In this document: positions 28,658-37,381 of the stretch, one piece after another | Layout of the letters: the number at the start of each line of letters is the position of its first letter | How positions within the stretch are numbered: position 1 is the stretch's first letter | NCBI GenBank assembly: GCA_028293125.1 | Contig: JAQGPJ010000061.1 | Coordinates: 62,001-126,000 of the forward strand | Length of the DNA: 64,000 nt | From: Verrucomicrobiales bacterium | GTDB taxonomy: Bacteria; Verrucomicrobiota; Verrucomicrobiia; Verrucomicrobiales; V1-33 | Direction: 5' to 3' | The notes under the pieces: model-generated | The model's database searches: none | What the model was told of the DNA's origin: nothing | Seen by the model: only the letters and a program-made list of their open reading frames with translations | Program-made: the position numbers and the translations under genes

Positions 28658-28975
28658 GAGGGGAAATCTCCGGAAAACGGGACCAAAACCTGTGGGGAAA
28701 GCCAGAGCGCGCCGGCTCCGGCGGACCGCCGCCCCTCCTCCTGCGGGAACAGAAACAGACGGCTGTCCACCCGGTGCCCTGCATAACGGATTCCGGTGCG
28801 AAACTGTTGGGCGTCCAGGAGCGGGGTTCAATCCCGGATTTTGCCCCGGGCCGCAGGAACTGCAAGTTTCCGACGACGGCCATTAGCGCTGTGCCTGCCC
28901 GGCAACAGCCTGGCGAGCCCTATCCTCCCGCCTTTTGCGATAGACAGCGGGAGGGCGGTCCGTCATAAGAATCCC
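28658..28975. other. Divergent promoter region of cbpA and the MDR dehydrogenase
   Basis: A 318-bp region with no supported gene. It should contain the promoters for both divergent genes. I did not find a CIRCE-like inverted repeat or a clear sigma-factor site. A motif at 28823-28835 resembles a tRNA T-loop but nothing else of a tRNA is present. Confidence 0.4.
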
Positions 28976-30007
28976 ATGAAAGCCCTGACCCTCACCGCCT
29001 ACAAGGAATTCCAGTTCGGCGAATCGCCTGTTCCCACCATCCAGCCGGACGAGGTGCTGGTCAAAGTCGCGGCCTGCGGCATCTGCGGCAGTGATGTGCA
29101 TGGCATGGACGGCAGCTCCGGGCGGCGCATTCCCCCGGTTATCATGGGCCATGAAGCCTCCGGGACCATTGTGGAGATCGGTGACCAAGTGGAAAACTGG
29201 ACGAAGGGCACCCGCGTGACTTTTGACAGCACCCTCTACTGCGGCCAGTGCGCCTGGTGCGCCGACGGCCAAGTGAACCTGTGCGACAACCGCCGCGTGC
29301 TGGGAGTTTCCTGCGGCGACTACCGGCAGAACGGCGCCTTCGCGGAATACGTGGCCGTGCCCGCGCGGGTGCTGTATGCCATTCCGGAAAATATGAGCTT
29401 CGAGCAGGCGGCCTTCGCCGAGCCCGCCGCCGTGGCGCTGCACGCCGTGAACCGTGCCCAGGCCGGTCCCGGCCAGAGCGCGCTGGTGGTGGGCGCGGGC
29501 ATCATCGGCCTGCTGATCATCCAGGCGCTGAAGGCCGCCGGTTGCTCCAAAGTTTATGCCACCGACCTCAGCGAGGCCCGCTTGGACCTGGCGCGGGATC
29601 TGGGAGCCGATGAGGTCTTCCCCGCCAAGGTAGGCGGTCTGAAGGAGGCCATGCTGGAGCGCACCGACGGCCAGGGTGTGGACATCGCCATGGAAGTGGT
29701 CGGCATCTCCCCCACCCTCACCGCCGCCATCGAGTGCGTGCGGAAGGGCGGCAACGTCGGGTTGGTGGGCAATCTGGCCCAGAAAACGGACTTCCCGCTC
29801 CAGCTGGTGGTCACCCGCGAGCTCAGCATCTTCGGCTGCTGCGCCTCCGCCGGGGAATACTCCCGCGCCTTGGAGGAGATCGCCTCCGGCCGCATTCGCG
29901 TCGAACCTCTCACCAGCGCCATCCGCCCGCTGGAGGAGGGAGCCGACTGGTTCCAGCGGCTTTATGAGGCGAAGGAGAATCTGATCAAGGTGATTCTTCA
30001 GCCGTGA
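28976..30007 (+). CDS. Zinc-dependent medium-chain alcohol/polyol dehydrogenase
   Basis: A 343-residue MDR enzyme. The catalytic zinc region is CGICGSDVHGMDG and GHEASGTIVEIGDQ. The structural zinc cysteines are in YCGQCAWCADGQVNLCDN. The cofactor fold is ALVVGAGIIGLLIIQALKAAG. This matches sorbitol/galactitol/L-threonine-type dehydrogenases, and the alcohol substrate is not resolved. The SDR enzyme 500 bp downstream in the same direction could act on a related sugar or polyol. The start ATG has no strong SD site. Confidence 0.9.
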   Translation: MKALTLTAYKEFQFGESPVPTIQPDEVLVKVAACGICGSDVHGMDGSSGRRIPPVIMGHEASGTIVEIGDQVENWTKGTRVTFDSTLYCGQCAWCADGQVNLCDNRRVLGVSCGDYRQNGAFAEYVAVPARVLYAIPENMSFEQAAFAEPAAVALHAVNRAQAGPGQSALVVGAGIIGLLIIQALKAAGCSKVYATDLSEARLDLARDLGADEVFPAKVGGLKEAMLERTDGQGVDIAMEVVGISPTLTAAIECVRKGGNVGLVGNLAQKTDFPLQLVVTRELSIFGCCASAGEYSRALEEIASGRIRVEPLTSAIRPLEEGADWFQRLYEAKENLIKVILQP

Positions 30008-30088
30008 TATTGGAGCCGGGATCATCCCCTTGCGGGACCTTGCTTTCGGGCGCCGCTCATTAACACCTGTAAGCTGATTGGATTGACC

Positions 30089-30463
30089 ATGCATCCGGTT
30101 TTCCATTGGGCAGCACGTGAGGGATTCATGCCCGAGCCAAGTCTCCGGACGTTCATCCTGCAAAATGTTATCCGTCCATTCTTTGATCAAAAGGAACTGG
30201 AGGGTCAGAGATTCAGCGTCACCATTTTATTTCAAAACGGAAAAAACAGGACCAAACCTCTCCGATGGGAATTGAAGGGCAAACCATCTGAAGCCCACGT
30301 GGTAGTCCAGTGCCACCACTGCGCCGCTGCACCGCGCGTCGCCTCATCCACCATTGAAATCACCTCTCCATCCAGTGGCCCGTCGCAGGAGGAACCCCTT
30401 AACCTCGTCGTAAAAAAGATCATAAGATGGGATAAAAATGGATTTTACCTCACCCAAAGCTAA
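30089..30463 (+). CDS. Small hypothetical protein
   Basis: A 124-residue protein of unknown family, read from ATG 30089 (MHPVFHWAAREGFMPEPSLR). It has a normal mix of residues and the C-terminal part LNLVVKKIIRWDKNGFYLTQ looks like a beta-rich end. It sits between two dehydrogenase genes in the same direction and could be part of their transcript. A TTG at 30083 is an alternative start. Confidence 0.5.
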   Translation: MHPVFHWAAREGFMPEPSLRTFILQNVIRPFFDQKELEGQRFSVTILFQNGKNRTKPLRWELKGKPSEAHVVVQCHHCAAAPRVASSTIEITSPSSGPSQEEPLNLVVKKIIRWDKNGFYLTQS

Positions 30464-30506
30464 CTGAGTCATCGATTATCCATCCACATATTCCGCACAC
30501 CCCCAC

Positions 30507-31301
30507 ATGACCCCGCCCACCTTCGACCTCACCGGAAAAACCGCCATCGTCACCGGAGCCAGCCGCGGGCTGGGCAAGGGTTTTGCCCTGACCCTGGCCA
30601 AGGCGGGCTGCGATCTGGCCATCACGGCGCGGTCCGTGGAGGATCTGGCGGGGACGGTGGCGGAAATTGAGGCCCTGGGCCGGAGGGTGCTGCCGGTGGC
30701 GCTGGATGTGCGGGACTATGACAGCATCCGGGCCGCGGGAGCGCAAATCGTGAAGCACTTCGGGAAAATCGACATCCTGGTGAACAACGCCGGCTGCAAC
30801 CGCCGCAAACCCGCGCTGGAGGTCTCCTGGGATGACTGGAACACGGTGCTGGACACGAATCTGCGCGGCACCTTCTTTGTCTCGCAGGCCATCGCGCCGG
30901 CCATGATCGCCGCCGGCAAAGGGCGCATCATCAATATCGGCTCCGTGACCTGCGTGGCGGGATACGCCGGCCTGGCCCCCTACGGCGCCAGCCGCGGCGG
31001 GGTCAAGCAACTGACCATGAGCTTGGCCTCGGACTGGGGACCGCACGGCATCACGGTGAACTGCCTGGCCCCCGGCTGGTTCAAAACCGCGCAGAACGCC
31101 GTGCTTTATGAAAACCACGACTGGGTGGACTACCTCTGCGAACGCATCCCCCTCGGCCGTCCCGGCCAGCCGGGCGATCTTGACGGCACGCTGCTGTTCC
31201 TGGCATCCGAGGCCTCCGTGTATGTGACCGGCCAGACCATCCTCGTGGACGGAGGCATCTCCGTGGGCCAGGTCCGCGCCCTGCCGGCTCCCGCAAAATA
31301 A
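30507..31301 (+). CDS. SDR-family oxidoreductase (gluconate 5-dehydrogenase-like)
   Basis: A 264-residue classical SDR. The cofactor motif is IVTGASRGLGKGFALTLAKA. NNAGCNRRKPALEVSWDDW is the NAG box. The catalytic Ser is in NIGSVTC and the Tyr-x3-Lys site reads YGASRGG, where the lysine position is Arg. The C-terminus ends with VYVTGQTILVDGGISVGQ. The lysine change is unusual, since Lys normally assists catalysis. Substrate is unresolved. Confidence 0.82.
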   Translation: MTPPTFDLTGKTAIVTGASRGLGKGFALTLAKAGCDLAITARSVEDLAGTVAEIEALGRRVLPVALDVRDYDSIRAAGAQIVKHFGKIDILVNNAGCNRRKPALEVSWDDWNTVLDTNLRGTFFVSQAIAPAMIAAGKGRIINIGSVTCVAGYAGLAPYGASRGGVKQLTMSLASDWGPHGITVNCLAPGWFKTAQNAVLYENHDWVDYLCERIPLGRPGQPGDLDGTLLFLASEASVYVTGQTILVDGGISVGQVRALPAPAK

Positions 31302-31452
31302 ACAACCCAGCTCCCAGGATTCAGTTTCCGCCCTGCCCTGAAAACCGGCTCAGAATGACCTGCCCGGTGGGATTCGGCGCCTTGGCGATCACGGTGCGGA
31401 GGCAAGCTGCGAAGCCGGTATCTCCCCGGCATGCCGGACAGTCCAATGCACC

Positions 31453-31472
31453 AATTTTATTTTAATAAAATT
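31453..31472. repeat. AT-rich palindrome downstream of the SDR gene
   Basis: The arms aattttatt and aataaaatt are exact complements around two T bases. It lies about 150 bp after the SDR stop and 120 bp before the LTD/CotH gene. It may be an operator or a weak terminator. Confidence 0.5.
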
Positions 31473-31527
31473 CCGAACGGACAAACTCCAAGGGGACGAG
31501 AATTTAACCTGGCATGAAGAAGGGGGA

Positions 31528-31557
31528 TTGACTTGGAGCGGCGTATTCCGGCACAAT
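31528..31557 (+). promoter_or_regulatory. Candidate promoter of the LTD/CotH gene
   Basis: TTGACT at 31528-31533 matches the -35 consensus at five of six bases. Eighteen bases later CACAAT (31552-31557) matches the -10 box at four of six. A start at about 31565 would give a leader of about 30 bases. Confidence 0.35.
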
Positions 31558-31594
31558 TAGGGCTCTTTCCGTCCTCCCCCTTTTTACTTTCCTT

Positions 31595-34500
31595 ATGATC
31601 CGCCCCCTTTTTGCCCGTGCGGCTGCCTCGCTCCTGCTCCTCACGGTCGCCGCCCCGGCCGGACAGGTGGTGTTCAGTGAGGTCATGTACGCCCCTCCCA
31701 CGGGGAAGCCGGAATTCCTGGAGGTCTGGAATGTGGCCATGACGCCGCAGGATATGGCCCTGTGGAAATTCACCTCCGGCATCAGCTACACCTTTCCGGA
31801 CTTCAATCCCGCCAGCACGGGTGCGCACATCCTGAAGCCCAACGAGCGCATCGTGGTCAGCTCGGCGGATGAGGCCGCCACCCGCGCCGCCTGGCCGTCC
31901 ATTCCCGCCACGGTGCGGGTTTTCGGCCCGTGGACCGGCAGTCTCAACAACGCGGGGGAGGCGGTCACCCTGGACGATAAAAACGGTGTGCATGCCTGCA
32001 CGCTGGAATACGGCGACAGCAATCCCTGGCCGCGCGCCGCGGACGGCACCGGGCACTCCCTGGTGCTGAAAAGCGGAGACCTCGCCATCGATGACTGGCG
32101 CGTCTGGCGGGCCAGCACGGAGAACGGGGGATCGCCCGGCCTGGAGGATCCGGGCCTGCCGCCGGTGACCCTGGCGCTGAGCGAGGTGCATTTCACAGCC
32201 AACAACTCCACGGACTGGATCGAGCTGCGGAACGCCTCCACTACCTCCGCCAGCGCCGACGGATTCTTCCTGGCGTCGATGCCCGACTTTTCCGACAAGG
32301 TGCCTCTCGGCGGCAGTATCGCCGCCGGGGGTTATTTCAGCCATGCCGCCACCTTCGCCGCCGACAGCGGTGGGGAGGTGACCATTTACCTGATCGACAA
32401 CGTCAACCGCGTGCGGGAAACCCTGCACGCCAAGCATAAAAATGGGCGTGTCTCCTTTCAGCGCTTTTCGGCGGACTCCGACGAGTGGTACCAGTCCCTG
32501 ACGGATTCCCGCGATGCGGCCAACAATCCCGCGCGGCAGAGCGGCGTGGTCATCAACGAGATCATGGCCGATCCTCCGGGCAACCAGCGGGACGGGGAAT
32601 TCATCGAGCTTTACAACCGCACCGCGGCTCCCATCGACCTCAGCGGCTGGAAGCTGGACGACGCTGTGGACTACGTTTTCCCGCCCGGCACCTCCATTCC
32701 CGCCGGCGGCTATGTGGTCATCGGGGCCAACGCCGACTGGCTGGCGGAGAACTACGGCGGCTTGGCGGCGCTCGGCAACTGGTCGGGATCCCTGTCCAAT
32801 GGCGGGGATCGGCTCCGGCTGGAGGACGCGGACGGCAATCTGGCGGACGGGGTGGACTACCGCGCGGGTGGCGAGTGGCCGGATTTGACCGGGGGCGACG
32901 GCAGCTCCCTGGAGCTGACGAACCCCGGCATGGACAATTCAAAAGGCGGCGCCTGGCGGGCCAGCGACGAAAGCGCCAAGGGCCAGTGGCAGAGCTTCAC
33001 CATCAACGGCGGCACCTACCGCCGGCAGGGGCACGGCGTCACGGACGATGAAATCCGCCTCTGGCTGGTGGGTGACGGCCATCTGGTGCTGCGGAATCTG
33101 GTGCTCCAGACCGTCGCCGGCGGCCCCAATCTGCTGGTGAACGGGGACGTGACCACCCTGCTGAACAACAACGTGGCGGGCTGGCAGAGCCGGGGAACCC
33201 ACTACGCCTGTTTCAGCGACGCTGAGGGCGTCCACATCATTGCCGACGGCCATGGGGACAACAAGGCGAACCACATGGAGAAAAGCGCCACCGGCATGGC
33301 GGCCAACACCGCCTACCGCCTGACCGGCGAGGTGCGTTGGGTTTACGGCAAGCCCCGGATCATCGCGCAGAGCTTCGACACCACCTGGGGCGGCATCACC
33401 CAGGCTTCGGTGCCGCAGAACCTGGGAACCCCCGGCAAGGTCAACAGCCGCTTCACCGCCGCCCCCGCCCCCGTTGTCACCGCCGGCCTGCACAGTCCCG
33501 CAGTGCCCAAAACCACGGACACAGTGACCATCACCGCCAACGTCAGCTCCGCCGCCCCGCTGGCCAGTGTGGTGCTGCGGCACCGGCTGGACAATGTCAA
33601 CGGCAACGCCGTGTGGGCCTCCCTGCCGATGAGTGATGACGGCGTCGAAGGCGACGCCGTGGCCGGCGACGGCATCTACAGCGTGCGGATCCCCACGGGC
33701 TCCGTGACCGGCTACAACAATAACGGAGCCATCGTGCAGTTTTACGTGCTGGCCACGGCGGACCATGGCGGCACCGCAGTTTTTCCGCGCGGCGGGGAGG
33801 CGGCTCCCGGCATGTGGGTGGTGAACAATACGGAGCCCGCCAAGGATCTGCGCCGCCTGCGGGTGGTGATCTCCGCCTACTGGGCCGCCGCGCTGAACTC
33901 CTCCACCGGCAACTCCCTTAAATTCAATTACAAGTTCCCGCGCCTGTCCAACCACTATTTCCCCTGCACCTTTATCAGCAATGACACCGAGGTTTATTAT
34001 GGAGCCACCGTGCGCAAAACCGGCAGCCCATGGACGCGCGGGGATGACAACTCGCTGGACCGGGCCCGCGTGGACCTGCCGGGCGACAAGCTGTTCCGCG
34101 GCAACAGCAAGCTCTACTGGGACAACGACAGCAACGGCAGCACCATGCTGCACAACCGCATCCACCGCTACTGGCTCTATCTTTTCGGCGTCAACGGGGT
34201 GCAGAACGAGGTCTGCCGCATCGCTAAAAACAACGGTGCCTACACGGTCCGCGAGACCAGCGAGGTCTTCGACAAGGACTTGCTGGACCGCCTCTGGGAG
34301 AACGGCAGCGACGGCTGGTTTTACGAGGTCGATGACAAGTTCTGGATCGGTGACGACGGCAGCAGCCGCCTGGACAGCACCGACGGCACCTGGGACTACA
34401 ATCCGGCCAACAGCCCCGGCGCGGAGAACCCGGTGACCTATCAGAACAGCTACATTCCCAAATCCCGCGAATCCGAATACGACTTCAGCCAGCTCACCGA

Positions 34501-36946
34501 ATGGTTCCGGCAGATCGAGACCCGCTCCACCACCATGACGCAGCGGCAGATGGAGAGCATGATCGACATCCGGCAGTTTGCCGCCTACGCCGCCGTCCGC
34601 GGCTACAGCGCGGACTGGGACAACTTCACCATGAGCCGTGGCAAGAACGGCTTCGTCTACAACCGCTCCACGGACCACAAATGGGTGCCCATGCACTGGG
34701 ACAGCGACCTGTCCTTCGATCCGGGACAGGCCAGTGCCCCCGCCATCGGCAGCCTGACCAATATCGGCACCTTCTACAGCCGACCCTTTGTGCGCCGCTA
34801 CCTGAACTACTACTACACCAAGATGCTGGGGGAATACGCCCCCAACGGCCCGCGTCTTAAAGCTTGGATCGCGGCGGAGGAGGCCGTGAGCAGCGGCTAC
34901 AACGTGCCCGGCACCTATGTCAGCTGGGCCACCGGCGCGCGGCCGGGGGTCATCCGCAACTTCATCGGCACCGCCACCCTGAACGCCCCCTTCGCCCTGA
35001 CCAACCCTCCGGCCACCGCCACCACGGACACGGTGGACGTCACCGGCACTGCCCCGGCGGCGGGTTATGAGATCATCTGCGTGGACCATCCGGAGGCGGT
35101 CTTCACCTGGAGTGGCACCACCACCGCCACCACCACGCTGTGGAAAGCCACCGGCATCCGTCTGGCGGAGGGGGTGAACACGCTGGTCTTCCGCCTGCTG
35201 GACGCCAGCGGCGCGCAGGTCGGCACGGACTTCACTCAGGTCATTACCAAAACAGGCAATTCCCTGCCGGTGATGCAGCTGACCACCGACCCCGCCTCCC
35301 TGAATGTGCCGGTGGGCCACGCCATCACCTTGGACGCCGGTGGCAGCACGGATCCGGAGAACGCCGCCCCTCTGACTCTGGCCTGGATGGTCTCCCCCGC
35401 CACCGGCTGGACCATCACCGCCAGCACCGCCAGCGCGCGGACTCTGGTCTTCAGCCGCTCTGGCGCCTACACCGTCACGGTGCAGGGCACGGATGCCGCA
35501 AACCAGAGCGCCAGCACTTCGCTGGACCTGACGGTTTACAGCGACACGGACTTCGACTCCTTCAGCGGCGACTACCTGACCGCCTACACCCTGCGGGATG
35601 TGAAGCTGCTGGACAACTATGCGCCGGACACCTGGGTGTCCCTGCATGAGACCGAAAACAATCTTGTCCTGCAGATCACCGACAGCGCCGCCCGGCCTCT
35701 GACCACCGCCAGTCCCGGATTCCCGCGTGTCACCCGTCCTGTGCCGGCGGCCACGGATTTCATGATCCAGACCGATCTCACCTTGGCCGGCCGCCAGTTT
35801 GGAGCTTTCATCACCGGGCTTTATCTGGAGACCACGGAGGCCGGTGTGCCGGCCGGTTATGTGTTCGGTCTTCAGGACGGCACCAGCATCGCCGTGCAGA
35901 AGGCCAGCGGCGAGGGCGGAGCCTATGCGGCTGTGGGCAGCACCCCCTGGCCGGGCAATGATTCCCCCGCCCTGCGCATCAGCCGGTCCGGCACCGCCCT
36001 GGCCTTTCAGCTGCGCGTGGATGGCCGGTGGACCACAGTGGGGTCTGTGACCCTGCCGGACGGTGCCACAGCCTCCGTCGGCGGCCTATTCTCCGCCACG
36101 CCCTTGGCCACGTCTGTGAAGACAGCCTTCGATTATCTGCTGATCGCCGATCCCGCGCACCAGAGCCGTCTCACCGAAGATCTGCGCATCACCGAAATCA
36201 TGTATAAACCCCCGGGCGGCGGTGTGGAGTATCTGGAACTCGGCAACATCGGCACTGCGCCTCTCGATCTCACAGGCGTGTATTTTGACGACGGCAAGCC
36301 CTTCGATCTCTTCACCTTCGGAGCTATCAGTCTTCCCCCCGGCGGTTTTGTGACCGTCACCCAGGACACGGCCGCCTTCCGTGCGATTTACGGCCAGAAT
36401 GCGGTGGTGGCCGGGCAATACAGCGGAGCGCTCAACAACGCCGGCGAGCGCATCGTGCTGAAGGATCCGCAGGGCAATGTCATCCAGGACTTCTCCTACG
36501 GCTCCAGTGCTCCCTGGCCCACCGCTCCTGACGGCAGCGGACGCTCGCTGGAGATTCTGTTCCCCCGCGGCACCTACGACGATCCCGCGAACTGGCGTCC
36601 CAGCGCGGAGATGGGCGGCACGCCCGGCAGCGCCGGGGCCGGCTATGACACCGACGGGGATGGCCAGAGCGATCGCACGGAAATTGCCTTCGGCACCGAT
36701 CCAACGAATCCGGGTTCCTATTTCCGGATCGATTCCGTGACCCTCAACGCCAGCGGCCAGCCGGTCATCTTCTGGCAGGGCTCCGCCAGTGTGAACTACA
36801 TCATCCAAGCCAGCTCCGATCTGAATTCCGGCAACTGGCAAACCTTGGGCACCGTTGCCGGCACCGTCCCCGTCACCAGCTTCACTGACACCACAGCCAC
36901 ACTCCCGGGACGCCGCTTCTACCGCATCGCGGGCACGGGTTTTTAA
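31595..36946 (+). CDS. Giant secreted LTD/CotH domain protein
   Basis: A 1783-residue exported protein with a signal peptide (FARAAASLLLLTVAAPAGQ). Lamin-tail-like beta domains begin at about residues 25 (VVFSEVMYAPP), 188 (LALSEVHFTANN) and 318 (VVINEIMADPPG), and again at 1526 (LRITEIMYKPPGG). A CotH-kinase-like domain spans about 790-1050 (ATVRKTGSPWTRGD, VPMHWDSDLSFDPG), followed by PKD/Ig-like folds. A TSP3-type calcium repeat (DTDGDGQSDRTEIAFG) and a C-terminal domain complete the chain. Similar LTD/CotH proteins are typical of Verrucomicrobiota and Planctomycetota. Their role is unproven. The start has no good SD site. Confidence 0.9.
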   Translation: MIRPLFARAAASLLLLTVAAPAGQVVFSEVMYAPPTGKPEFLEVWNVAMTPQDMALWKFTSGISYTFPDFNPASTGAHILKPNERIVVSSADEAATRAAWPSIPATVRVFGPWTGSLNNAGEAVTLDDKNGVHACTLEYGDSNPWPRAADGTGHSLVLKSGDLAIDDWRVWRASTENGGSPGLEDPGLPPVTLALSEVHFTANNSTDWIELRNASTTSASADGFFLASMPDFSDKVPLGGSIAAGGYFSHAATFAADSGGEVTIYLIDNVNRVRETLHAKHKNGRVSFQRFSADSDEWYQSLTDSRDAANNPARQSGVVINEIMADPPGNQRDGEFIELYNRTAAPIDLSGWKLDDAVDYVFPPGTSIPAGGYVVIGANADWLAENYGGLAALGNWSGSLSNGGDRLRLEDADGNLADGVDYRAGGEWPDLTGGDGSSLELTNPGMDNSKGGAWRASDESAKGQWQSFTINGGTYRRQGHGVTDDEIRLWLVGDGHLVLRNLVLQTVAGGPNLLVNGDVTTLLNNNVAGWQSRGTHYACFSDAEGVHIIADGHGDNKANHMEKSATGMAANTAYRLTGEVRWVYGKPRIIAQSFDTTWGGITQASVPQNLGTPGKVNSRFTAAPAPVVTAGLHSPAVPKTTDTVTITANVSSAAPLASVVLRHRLDNVNGNAVWASLPMSDDGVEGDAVAGDGIYSVRIPTGSVTGYNNNGAIVQFYVLATADHGGTAVFPRGGEAAPGMWVVNNTEPAKDLRRLRVVISAYWAAALNSSTGNSLKFNYKFPRLSNHYFPCTFISNDTEVYYGATVRKTGSPWTRGDDNSLDRARVDLPGDKLFRGNSKLYWDNDSNGSTMLHNRIHRYWLYLFGVNGVQNEVCRIAKNNGAYTVRETSEVFDKDLLDRLWENGSDGWFYEVDDKFWIGDDGSSRLDSTDGTWDYNPANSPGAENPVTYQNSYIPKSRESEYDFSQLTEWFRQIETRSTTMTQRQMESMIDIRQFAAYAAVRGYSADWDNFTMSRGKNGFVYNRSTDHKWVPMHWDSDLSFDPGQASAPAIGSLTNIGTFYSRPFVRRYLNYYYTKMLGEYAPNGPRLKAWIAAEEAVSSGYNVPGTYVSWATGARPGVIRNFIGTATLNAPFALTNPPATATTDTVDVTGTAPAAGYEIICVDHPEAVFTWSGTTTATTTLWKATGIRLAEGVNTLVFRLLDASGAQVGTDFTQVITKTGNSLPVMQLTTDPASLNVPVGHAITLDAGGSTDPENAAPLTLAWMVSPATGWTITASTASARTLVFSRSGAYTVTVQGTDAANQSASTSLDLTVYSDTDFDSFSGDYLTAYTLRDVKLLDNYAPDTWVSLHETENNLVLQITDSAARPLTTASPGFPRVTRPVPAATDFMIQTDLTLAGRQFGAFITGLYLETTEAGVPAGYVFGLQDGTSIAVQKASGEGGAYAAVGSTPWPGNDSPALRISRSGTALAFQLRVDGRWTTVGSVTLPDGATASVGGLFSATPLATSVKTAFDYLLIADPAHQSRLTEDLRITEIMYKPPGGGVEYLELGNIGTAPLDLTGVYFDDGKPFDLFTFGAISLPPGGFVTVTQDTAAFRAIYGQNAVVAGQYSGALNNAGERIVLKDPQGNVIQDFSYGSSAPWPTAPDGSGRSLEILFPRGTYDDPANWRPSAEMGGTPGSAGAGYDTDGDGQSDRTEIAFGTDPTNPGSYFRIDSVTLNASGQPVIFWQGSASVNYIIQASSDLNSGNWQTLGTVAGTVPVTSFTDTTATLPGRRFYRIAGTGF

Positions 36947-37381
36947 AGCCGGCATCCAACCGGCCGGCAGTCCTTCCGGATCCGGAGGCCACCTCTGAAT
37001 TCGGGCTTCGAACCCGGCCGGGGCCGGAATAGAGTGAAATGCCGCCCCCCTGCTTCGCGTCCATGGGAATTGAAGGCTCCCTCCACAGGACTTTGCATGA
37101 TTTGCCACCTGCTGATATTGAACGATTTTCATCAAATATCAGAGTCTGACCCAACCCGGTTCGCTGTTCAAGATTATGAACTTCTAAAGTTAGGATTGAG
37201 CACGCTCAAATTTTGAAATATTCAAAAAAGCAGGCGGTTAATTTTTGCCGCAGTAGTTGATTTAAGACTGGCTGAAGGTTAATCACGGGAAACAAATGCT
37301 TTCTCATCCGCATAGCCGGCAAGTACTGGTTTCCACCGACGGCGGAGTCATGCCGGTTCCTGGCCACTGTTCTTTTGATCT
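36947..37381. other. Intergenic region upstream of the chemosensory operon
   Basis: A 435-bp region without a gene. It becomes AT-rich from about 37110 and holds an 8-bp inverted repeat (37112-37119 with 37135-37142) plus the pair of palindromes listed next. The last 90 bases before the ATG are G+C rich and contain no obvious promoter. Confidence 0.5.
37196..37227. promoter_or_regulatory. Pair of adjacent palindromes upstream of the Wsp-like operon
   Basis: Two perfect inverted repeats lie almost side by side: ttgagc/gctcaa around two bases (37196-37209) and ttttgaa/ttcaaaa around three bases (37211-37227). They sit about 155-185 bp before the receptor start codon. Their position fits operator sites, but no bound factor is known. 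Confidence 0.5.

Noticed and set aside
28823-28835. tRNA T-loop-like motif ggggttcaatccc
   Set aside because: The loop has one base too few, the stem does not extend, and no acceptor or anticodon arm can be built around it.
32939-35647. Minus-strand open frame of 902 codons opposite the LTD/CotH gene
   Set aside because: The plus strand carries signal peptide and domain motifs. The minus text has shadow composition (Gly, Arg, His, Val rich).
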